Positions 55,586-64,000 of a DNA stretch of 64,000 nucleotides are shown here, piece by piece. The notes beneath the pieces are model-generated. The model worked only from the letters and a program-made list of their open reading frames with translations, searched no databases and had not been told where the DNA came from. The DNA is from Cyanobium sp. ATX 6A2 (GTDB lineage Bacteria; Cyanobacteriota; Cyanobacteriia; PCC-6307; Cyanobiaceae). The stretch's first letter is position 1, and every line of letters begins with the position of its first letter. The stretch spans positions 1 through 64,000 of the forward strand of contig NZ_JAGQCU010000016.1 of assembly GCF_024346355.1 (NCBI RefSeq), given 5' to 3'. A program made the position numbers and the translations under genes.

Positions 55586-55630
55586 GCATCGGCGAGCACC
55601 AGGCCCCAGCCAGCGTTTACGTTCATTGCG

Positions 55631-55999
55631 ATGAAATCGTTTCCAAGCGCCCTTTCCATGCGCCGACTCCTTTCCCTGATCGCTCTGTGCCTGGCGTTCG
55701 TGCTGGGTGCCGCTCCCAGCTACGCCGCCGACGTGGCCCACGGTGGCCAGCTCTTCTCGGCCAACTGCGCCGCCTGCCACATGGGCGGCGGCAACGTGGT
55801 GAACGCCGAGCGCACCCTCAAGCAAGACGCCCTGCAGGCCTACCTGGCCGACTACTCCATCGACCATGAGACCGCCATCGCCTACCAGGTGACCAACGGC
55901 AAGAACGCCATGCCCGCCTTCGGCGGCAAGCTCAGCGATGCCGACATCGCCGACGTGGCCGCCTACGTGGAAGACATGGCCGCCAAGGGCTGGGCCTGA
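55631..55999 (+). CDS. petJ: Cytochrome c6
   Basis: Soluble lumenal electron carrier from cytochrome b6f to photosystem I (or to the oxidase), an alternative to plastocyanin. The 122-aa precursor has a signal peptide ending SYA, cut after residue 32, leaving a 90-aa mature protein starting ADVAHGG. The heme is attached at CAACH (Cys46, Cys49, His50) and the sixth ligand is Met94 in NAMPAFGG. The ATG at 55658 is an alternative start for a shorter leader. Followed by a strong terminator. Confidence 0.96.
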   Translation: MKSFPSALSMRRLLSLIALCLAFVLGAAPSYAADVAHGGQLFSANCAACHMGGGNVVNAERTLKQDALQAYLADYSIDHETAIAYQVTNGKNAMPAFGGKLSDADIADVAAYVEDMAAKGWA

Positions 56000-56035
56000 T
56001 CTCGGGCTGGGCCTGATCACAGTGAAGGCCTCAGC

Positions 56036-56062
56036 AAACCCCGGCCAGGGCCGGGGTTTTTT
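56036..56062 (+). terminator. Rho-independent terminator of petJ
   Basis: AAACCCCGGC pairs with GCCGGGGTTT around the four-base loop CAGG and is followed by more T residues, 37 bases after the petJ stop. Since the stem is bounded by A and T runs it could also stop transcripts of the small gene arriving from the other strand. Confidence 0.9.
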
Positions 56063-56088
56063 CATGCTTGCAGATCAGGGGCTGCAGA

Positions 56089-56298
56089 TCAGGCCAGGGC
56101 CCAGCGGGCGTCCAGAACGGCCAGGTAGAGATCTTCCGGCACCTCGCGGATGTCGTACTCGCTCGGCAACACCCCGTGCACGTGGCGGTGCACGGCCATC
56201 CAGCAGTTGCGCTCCGGATCAGCGCCGGTGGCATCAAACTCCAGCGAGGCCAGGGCCAGCTCCTGCACGAGCTCGGGCGATGAGGGGGCTGGATCCAT
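56089..56298 (-). CDS. Unknown 69-aa protein
   Basis: Not assigned. The frame gives a 69-aa acidic protein with [35 protein letters not shown] and [18 protein letters not shown]; there is no signal peptide or membrane segment. The residue pattern looks like a real, conserved small soluble protein rather than a chance frame, and it starts at ATG with its own stop facing the petJ terminator. It is divergent from clpB with 212 bases between the two starts. Confidence 0.6.
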   Translation of the reverse strand: MDPAPSSPELVQELALASLEFDATGADPERNCWMAVHRHVHGVLPSEYDIREVPEDLYLAVLDARWALA

Positions 56299-56510
56299 GG
56301 GCGCGCGCTCCAGAGCCGTGGTTGGGGGCGCCCATCATGGCCGGAGCTCCTGGCCGTTGGGTCGGTTCACCGGCGCCGGCGGGACGGTGCTCTCACCTGC
56401 GGGGTGGAGCGCCGTACACCGAGGTTCGGGCTGCCGGGATGCCAGCACCGGAGCGGATCCATAGGTTGGAGTCAACCCATCACAACCGCCGCCCGCCGGG
56501 AGGTTTCTGC

Positions 56511-59155
<2,645 letters not shown>

Positions 59156-59159
<4 letters not shown>

Positions 59160-60151
59160 CCGGCATCGGCCCAGCGCCACAGCCACACCTGGTGGCCGAT
59201 CCAGCCCAGGCCGCCGACACCGGCCTGGAGCAGCTGCTGGAGTGGCGCCGCGCCCACCTTCAGCAGGGCCTTCGCGAGCGCATCCGGGTGCTGCGCCGGC
59301 CACCCCAGGGCAGCGGCCCTGACGCCCGGGCGGCCGACCGCGACCATGTGCACCAGCTACGCACCGGCCTGCGGCGGCTGCGCTCGATGGCCGAGGCCTT
59401 TCCCCGCCACTGGCATGGCCCCTCGGCCCGTTGTCTGCAGCGGCTGGCCAGCGCCGCCGGCGGGGTTCGCGACCTCGACGTGCTGCTGGAGGCCCTCCAC
59501 GAGCAACGCCGCTCCCTGGCGGGCCGGGAGCGCAAGCGGCTGAAACGCCTGATCGAGCGGCTGGAGACGAGCCGCGCCCAGGGCCGCCGCCAGCTCAGCA
59601 AACGCCTGGACACCCTGCCGGACCTGCTGCTCGCCGCTCCTCTGCCGGATCAGTCTCCGCACCCCAATGGGGCCGGTTCCCCGAGCGCGCTCCACCGCAC
59701 GGCCCTGCCCCTGCTGCGGGCCAGCCTGATCCGCCAGCTGGCCGTGCTGCGGTTGCATCCGGGCTGGGGCCATGGCGATCGCCCCCGGCCCGGCAGCCCC
59801 CAGGAACGCGAGCAGCATGAGCTGCGCAAGGCCTTCAAGCGCTTCCGCTACCAGCTGGAGCTGCTGGAGGCCCTGGAGCCGGATCTGCGCGACCGGCTGC
59901 TGCTGCTCAAGGGCACCCAGGACAGCCTGGGCCAGCTGCAGGACCTGGTGATCTGGCGCAGCCTGCTGAAACGGCAGCTCAAGGGCCGCTTCAGCCGCCA
60001 GCTGCCCGAACTCTCCGCCCGCTGGCGCCGCCAGGCCGATGCCGCCCGCAGCAGCTGGCTGGACCTGCGCCGGCAGTGGCTGGAGCCGGCCACGGGCCTG
60101 GAGGCGTGGCAGCGCTGGCTGCTGGAGCTGGAGATTCCCGCCGGCCAGTGA
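59156..60151 (+). CDS. CHAD-domain protein
   Basis: A 331-aa all-helical protein of the CHAD family, whose basic surface binds inorganic polyphosphate. The conserved HxxRxxxRRxR-type pattern is visible in [13 protein letters not shown] and, in the second half, [18 protein letters not shown]; the Arg/Lys content is high throughout. There is no CYTH (polyphosphatase) domain in front, so it is likely a binding protein rather than an enzyme. The GTG start overlaps the clpB stop by four bases, so it is made together with ClpB. The link to stress and polyphosphate is inference. Confidence 0.85.
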
Positions 60152-60164
60152 ACGCCGGCGGCGC

Positions 60165-61025
60165 TCAGGCGAACAGATCGGGGTCGGTGACGATCACGTG
60201 TTCGTAGAGGGTCTGGAAGTTGAGCCAGCCCGCCAGGGGTGTGCCCGTACGCTCGCGGGTGTACTCGGCCCACTCGCGTCGGATCAGCTGGGGCGTGCCG
60301 GCCGCTTCAGCGAGCAGCTGGCACTGGCAGCTGCGTTCCATGGCGATGAACCAGTAGGCCGCCTCATCCACCGTGTGCCCCACCGTGAACAGGCCGTGGT
60401 TCTGGTGGATCGCCGCCTTGCCGCGGCTGAAGGCGTCGGCGAAGCGGCGGCCGGCCTCCTCCTCCAGCACCACCTTGCCGCCGTCCTCCCGCACCAGCAC
60501 GTGGTCGTCGAAGAACATGCAGCTGTCCTGGGTGATCGGATCCAGCAGCCGCCCCAGGCTGGCGAAGGCCTTGCCGTGGGGCGAATGGGCGTGGGCGGCG
60601 GCCTGCACCTCCGGCCGGGCGGCGTGCAGCGCCGCGTGCAGCACGAAGGCGGCCCGGTTCACCGGCCAGTGGCCGATCACCACCTCACCGGCGTGGTTCA
60701 CCAGCAGCAGATCACTCACCCTCAGCCGCCGGAACGAGCGGGCGAAGGGATTCACCCAGAAGTGATCGGGAAATTCCGGATCGCGCACGGTGATGTGGCC
60801 GGCCACCCCTTCCCCGAACCCGAAGCGACCGAAGATCCGCAGGGCCGCCACCAGATGCTCCTGGCGGTGGCGCCGCTCCTGCTCCGGCGTGTCGAACCGG
60901 GGCGGGCCCAGCGGCTCCAGCGGCTTGGGGGTGAGCGGCACGCCGCCGATGCTCGGGACCGCTGCGCTGGCGGTGGAGGAGACCGTGGAGGAGGCGGTGG
61001 AGGCGGCGGATGACATGGCGCTCAT
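60165..61025 (-). CDS. Class II aldolase/adducin family protein
   Basis: A 286-aa protein of the class II aldolase/adducin fold, which includes L-fuculose-phosphate and L-ribulose-phosphate aldolases. Zinc ligands are suggested by HAHSPHGKAF and by NHGLFTVG further down; GVAGHITVRDP and FWVNPFARSF are typical. The N-terminal 25 residues are a Ser/Ala/Thr run of low complexity, and an alternative start lies three codons in. Whether it is an aldolase or a relative is not clear, because the substrate pocket is not diagnostic here. It converges on the CHAD gene and is divergent from the transporter gene. Confidence 0.82.
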   Translation of the reverse strand: MSAMSSAASTASSTVSSTASAAVPSIGGVPLTPKPLEPLGPPRFDTPEQERRHRQEHLVAALRIFGRFGFGEGVAGHITVRDPEFPDHFWVNPFARSFRRLRVSDLLLVNHAGEVVIGHWPVNRAAFVLHAALHAARPEVQAAAHAHSPHGKAFASLGRLLDPITQDSCMFFDDHVLVREDGGKVVLEEEAGRRFADAFSRGKAAIHQNHGLFTVGHTVDEAAYWFIAMERSCQCQLLAEAAGTPQLIRREWAEYTRERTGTPLAGWLNFQTLYEHVIVTDPDLFA

Positions 61026-61139
61026 GGCTCAGCTCACCAACTGTTGGGCATCGTGGCAGGCCCTCCGCCGGCCGGCACGGGTGCGTCGGCAGATCGGCTC
61101 GCGCCACCATGCCCCGCAGTGGACCGACGCGCTGCGCCG

Positions 61140-62048
61140 ATGCTGAGTGGGGTGCCGTGGCTGTGGCTGGCGCTGGGCACGGCCCTCGGCGAAACCCTGC
61201 GCGATCTCTGCCTGCGCACCGTGCTGCGCCACTCGGGCTGGAGCACCCTGCGGGTGATCGGCCTGAGCAGCGCCCTGGCGGGGCTGCTGCTGCTGCCCCT
61301 GCTGCTCAGCCAGCCGCAGGCCATCGACGCACCCGCCTTCACCGCCGCGCTGCTGCTGGGGGGCAGCCTCAATGCTCTGGCCTTCTGGTGCTATGGCCGG
61401 GCCATCGCCCAGGAAGACCTGAGCCTGGTGCTGCCGCTGATCAATCTCTCGCCCGTGGCCCTGCTGCTCGCCGGCTGGTGGGTGCTCGGGGAGCGGCCCG
61501 GCCCGCTGGCGGTGCTGGGGGTGGCGCTGCTGGTGCTGGGGGCCCTGCTGCTCGGCCATCCCACCGGCCGCCCTGGCCTGGCGGGCGGCGGCCTCGGGCG
61601 CCTGTGGGCCAGTCCCGGCTGCCGCGCGATGCTGCTGGTGGCCCTGCTCTGGGGGATCGGCGCCAGCGTCGACAAGCTGGGAGTGAACGCCGGTGGCAGC
61701 CTGGCCTGGGTGCTGGCCCTGCAGCTGAGCATCGGCACCAGCCTGCTGGGCCTGTCGCTGCGGCAGCCGGGGCCGGCGCCACAGCGGCGGGCTGGGCGGA
61801 TCGGGGCGGCCCTGGTGCTGGCCCTGGCGCTGGCGGCCCTGGCCGCCGCAGCCGGTACGGTGCTGCAGATGGAGGCGATCCGCCAGACCGCCGTGGTGCA
61901 CGTGATCGCGATCAAACGGCTCAGCACGCTGATGGGCAGCGGCGCCGGCGTGCTGGCCCTGGGCGAGGCCGAGTCGGGGCGTCGGCTGCTGGCCGCGGCC
62001 CTGATGCTGCTCGGGGCGGCCACCGTGCTCTGGGGGGCCCTGGGCTGA
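61140..62048 (+). CDS. EamA-family transporter (drug/metabolite superfamily)
   Basis: A 302-aa inner-membrane transporter with about ten transmembrane helices in two homologous halves: LRVIGLSSALAGLLLLPLLL and LSLVLPLINLSPVALLLAGWW in the first, LVALLWGIGASVDKLGV and VVHVIAIKRLSTLMGSGAG in the second. Substrate unknown; relatives export amino acids, nucleotide sugars or drugs. The start at 61140 is preferred over an upstream frame that overlaps the divergent aldolase gene. The stop shares one base with the next ATG (CTGATG), so it is translated with the dehydrogenase gene. Confidence 0.82.
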   Translation: MLSGVPWLWLALGTALGETLRDLCLRTVLRHSGWSTLRVIGLSSALAGLLLLPLLLSQPQAIDAPAFTAALLLGGSLNALAFWCYGRAIAQEDLSLVLPLINLSPVALLLAGWWVLGERPGPLAVLGVALLVLGALLLGHPTGRPGLAGGGLGRLWASPGCRAMLLVALLWGIGASVDKLGVNAGGSLAWVLALQLSIGTSLLGLSLRQPGPAPQRRAGRIGAALVLALALAALAAAAGTVLQMEAIRQTAVVHVIAIKRLSTLMGSGAGVLALGEAESGRRLLAAALMLLGAATVLWGALG

Positions 62049-63055
62049 TGAGCGCATCCCGCCACATCCTGATCACCGGTGCCAGCTCGGGCATCGGCTT
62101 CCAGGCGGCCGTGCGGCTACTGCGCGCCGGCCACCGGCTCACCCTGCCCTGCCGCGATGGCGTGCGGGCCGCCAGCACCGCCCGCCGCATCGCCACCGAG
62201 GCCGGCGCAGCCGAGGCCGGCACCGGCCCCGAACCGCAGGTGCTGGTGTGCGACCTGGCCGATCTGGAGAGCGTGAACCGCTGCGCCGAGGAGCTGCTGC
62301 GCCGCGGCGAGCCGATCGACACCCTGGTGCTGAACGCCGGCCTGCAATACACCGGCGCCCCCGAACCGCGGCGCTCGGCCCAGGGCTACGAGCTCACCAT
62401 CGCCGTGAACCACCTGGCCCACCAGCTGCTGGCCCAGCGCCTGCTGCCCCTGCTCCAGGCCGGCCGGGAGCCACGGGTGGTGGTCACGGCCTCGGAGGTG
62501 CACGATCCGGCCAGCGCCGGTGGCCGCGTGGGCAAGCCGGCCGGCCTGGGCGATCTCGGCGGCCTGCGGCAGGGAGCTGGCTTCACGATGGTGGATGGGG
62601 TGTCGCCCTTCGATGCCGACAAGGCCTACAAGGACAGCAAGCTCTGCAACCTGCTGTTCGCCCGCCGGCTGCAACAGCAGCTGCGGGAGCTGGGGCTTGA
62701 GCAGGGGCGGACCTGGCCCGTGATCGCCTGGAGCCCCGGCCTGGTGATCCCTCGCACGGATGGGGGCTTCTTCCGTTACAGCCGCCGCCACAACGAAATC
62801 GGCCAGCGGCTCTTCGCCCTGGTGGCCCGCGACCTGCTGCGCCTCACCGAAAGCGTGGAGCAGGCCGGAGCGCTGCTGGCGGCCCTGGCCGCCGATCCGG
62901 CCCATGCCAGCGGAGGCTTCCACTACTGGAGCAACCGGGTGCTGGGGCCGGGCCGGCGTCGCTTCGAGGCGGTGGAGCCGAGCGTCGAGGCCCGCGACGA
63001 CGGGTTGGCCGCAGCGCTGTGGGCGATCAGCGAGGAGCTGGTGGGGCTGAACTGA
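62048..63055 (+). CDS. Protochlorophyllide reductase-like short-chain dehydrogenase
   Basis: A 335-aa SDR: ITGASSGIGFQAA (NADPH binding, residues 9-21), LNAGLQYTG, and the catalytic YKDSK, the form typical of light-dependent protochlorophyllide oxidoreductase (POR). The C-terminal half is also POR-like (ARRLQQQLRELG, then a hydrophobic FFRYSRR stretch). However the conserved cysteine in the POR motif YPGCIA is a Leu here (WSPGLVIP), and the loop in between differs, so the enzyme may be a relative with another substrate rather than the chlorophyll enzyme. Translationally coupled to the EamA transporter. Confidence 0.8.
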   Translation: MSASRHILITGASSGIGFQAAVRLLRAGHRLTLPCRDGVRAASTARRIATEAGAAEAGTGPEPQVLVCDLADLESVNRCAEELLRRGEPIDTLVLNAGLQYTGAPEPRRSAQGYELTIAVNHLAHQLLAQRLLPLLQAGREPRVVVTASEVHDPASAGGRVGKPAGLGDLGGLRQGAGFTMVDGVSPFDADKAYKDSKLCNLLFARRLQQQLRELGLEQGRTWPVIAWSPGLVIPRTDGGFFRYSRRHNEIGQRLFALVARDLLRLTESVEQAGALLAALAADPAHASGGFHYWSNRVLGPGRRRFEAVEPSVEARDDGLAAALWAISEELVGLN

Positions 63056-63076
63056 GGCTTCAGCCGGGGAGCTGGA

Positions 63077-63364
63077 TCAGCCGGCCAGCTCGTCGATGCG
63101 CTGGGCCAGCTGCACATCCAGGTTGGAGAGGCCGCCGGTGTCGTGGGTGGTGAGATCGATCGTCACCCGGTTCCACACGTTGCTCCATTCCGGGTGGTGG
63201 CCCAGGGTCTCGGCCGCCAGGGCCACCTTGGCCATAAACCCGAAGGCCTCGGTGAAATCGGCGAAGCTGAGGTCCCGGTGCAGCTTGCCCGCCTCCAGGC
63301 TCCAGGCCGGCAGGGTCGAAGGCAGGGCATTGATCTGCTCGGGCGTGAGCGGGGTGGCAGCCAT
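63077..63364 (-). CDS. Pterin-4a-carbinolamine dehydratase
   Basis: A 95-aa enzyme of the PCD/DCoH family that regenerates pterin cofactors after aromatic hydroxylation. The family signature is complete: [40 protein letters not shown] with the catalytic histidines. Most picocyanobacteria carry one such gene without a known hydroxylase, so it may serve a repair or folate-related function. It converges on the dehydrogenase gene (22 bases between stops). Confidence 0.92.
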   Translation of the reverse strand: MAATPLTPEQINALPSTLPAWSLEAGKLHRDLSFADFTEAFGFMAKVALAAETLGHHPEWSNVWNRVTIDLTTHDTGGLSNLDVQLAQRIDELAG

Positions 63365-63433
63365 CGGCGGGGAAAACGCGGTGACGGCATGGTGGCGTAT
63401 CCGACGCGGCGGCTGACCGACAGGTGGCTGACC

Positions 63434-63748
63434 TCAGGGGGTGGGACCGAACAGGATCGGCCGGCGGGTGGGTTGGGCGTCTTCGGCAGTGCTCCAGCTC
63501 ACGCGGCAGTTGAACAGGCGCTCACCCGGCTCACCGACGCGCTCGTGGTGCATGGCGGTTACCACGGCACCGTTGGGACGCTGTCCCTGGGCCCGGTTGC
63601 AGGCATCCACCGGCGAAATCGGGGAGATCAGCTCCACCACGCCACGCATCGGGGCTTCGGCAGGCGTTTCAGCAGCCTGCAGGGGCAGGCCCACCGCCGC
63701 AGCGCAGAGCAGGGCAGCCACATGGGCAAGCGGCAAGGGCGAGGGCAT
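63434..63748 (-). CDS. Unknown small secreted protein
   Basis: Not assigned. With the ATG at 63748 the product has 104 aa: a signal peptide (MPSPLPLAHVAALLCAAAVG, cut near QAA) and an acidic-to-neutral mature part with two cysteines (DACNRAQ, LFNCRVSW) that may pair. The frame continues upstream but over the YjbQ-family gene and without an export signal. The mature part has no family I know. It precedes the pterin dehydratase gene on the same strand by about 70 bases. Confidence 0.6.
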   Translation of the reverse strand: MPSPLPLAHVAALLCAAAVGLPLQAAETPAEAPMRGVVELISPISPVDACNRAQGQRPNGAVVTAMHHERVGEPGERLFNCRVSWSTAEDAQPTRRPILFGPTP

Positions 63749-63813
63749 GGGCGCGAACACCGGCACCCGCAAGCTAGGCCGCCCGCGGCTGAGCTCAGGC
63801 GAGGCCCAATCGT

Positions 63814-64000
63814 TCAGGCGCCGATCAGATGCAGGCTCAGCCGGCGGCGGTGGCTGCGGCCGCGATGCTCCCACAGATACACGGCCTGCCAGATGCCGAG
63901 CACCAGCCGTCCCCGCTGGAAACTGAGCTGCAGGGAGGTGGCGGTGAGGGCGGTGCGGATGTGAGCAGGCATGTCGTCGGGGCCCTCATCGGCGTGGGCA
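63814..64000 (-). CDS. YjbQ-family (UPF0047) protein, 5' end cut by window
   Basis: Only the C-terminal 61 codons are inside the window; the gene continues beyond base 64000. The translated end reads HADEGPDDMPAHIR, LTATSLQLSFQRGRLVLG, IWQAVYLWEHRGR, RRLSLHLIGA, which matches the YjbQ/UPF0047 family almost to the last residue (relatives show DEGPDDMPAHIK and GRLALGTWQGIYL). YjbQ has been linked to a thiamin-phosphate-synthase-like activity and is otherwise uncharacterised. The small secreted gene begins 66 bases downstream on the same strand. Confidence 0.85.
   Translation of the reverse strand, partial: AHADEGPDDMPAHIRTALTATSLQLSFQRGRLVLGIWQAVYLWEHRGRSHRRRLSLHLIGA

Noticed and set aside
56464-56477. 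GGTTG/CAACC inverted repeat in the clpB leader as a CIRCE heat-shock operator
   Set aside because: CIRCE needs TTAGCACTC and GAGTGCTAA around nine bases; the repeat here is five bases and unrelated in sequence.

Overview
The window is a dense, GC-rich chromosomal stretch of a picocyanobacterium of the Synechococcus/Cyanobium type. The evidence is the photosystem II D1 gene (psbA), NDH-1 subunit ndhD, cytochrome c6 (petJ), phylloquinone genes menD and menB, plastoquinone-type genes (a solanesyl/polyprenyl diphosphate synthase and a UbiD decarboxylase), glycogen genes glgA and glgB, a ThrS without its N-terminal TGS domain, a TamB/Tic236-like giant protein, and several families largely confined to cyanobacteria (DUF760, DUF2605, Ycf51/DUF2518, DUF4336). 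I counted 43 G/C in 60 bases at 12001-12060 in glmU, a typical composition. No rRNA, tRNA, CRISPR array or intact insertion sequence was found.

Layout. 1-2,100: an unidentified cluster of hairpins, a HAD phosphatase and an odd pair of unknown ORFs split by one stop codon. 2,100-6,700 (minus): comB-like phosphatase, then a tightly overlapping unit of carbon-nitrogen hydrolase, cell-wall amidase, glutamate racemase and prenyl synthase. 6,700-12,600 (plus): ubiD, an Rrf2-like regulator, aroA, mnmD-like methyltransferase, glmU. 12,600-13,800: an AT-richer island (27 G/C in 60 at 13141-13200) with a membrane-anchored unknown protein and a tiny secreted peptide. 13,800-20,900 (minus): menD-menB, an L,D-transpeptidase, glgA, an unknown membrane protein and murF. 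20,900-26,100: lepB, DUF760, DUF4336, psbA with a clear terminator, and a DUF697 protein. 26,200-33,900: two unknown proteins, trpS, a secreted lambda-type lysozyme, TM2 and DUF2605 proteins, thrS-glk, thrB. 34,000-42,900: ndhD, oligopeptidase A, a lipase-like hydrolase, a sugar-kinase-like phosphotransferase, a DOMON-like protein, folB, proA and a ROK kinase. 42,900-47,200: tamB. 47,300-56,300: Ycf51, DUF4332, an S15-type hydrolase with a DUF3887 protein, glgB, hemE, an epimerase-like reductase, petJ with terminator and a 69-aa protein. 56,500-64,000: clpB-CHAD, class II aldolase, EamA transporter, a POR-like dehydrogenase, a pterin dehydratase, a small secreted protein and the 3' end of a YjbQ-family gene cut by the window edge.

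Functionally, most of the window is housekeeping: envelope building (murI, murF, glmU, amidase, L,D-transpeptidase, lepB, tamB), glycogen and glucose handling (glgA, glgB and two unrelated glucokinases), quinones, tetrapyrroles and photosynthetic electron transfer. Stop-start overlaps (TGATG or ATGA) join about a dozen gene pairs. The parts most worth following are the AT-rich two-gene island, the phage-type lysozyme that seems to need a CTG start for its signal peptide, the stop-split ORF pair near the left end, the hairpin cluster at the left edge, the clpB-CHAD coupling and the POR-like enzyme lacking the expected cysteine. I did not find a system that I can claim is new beyond those leads.
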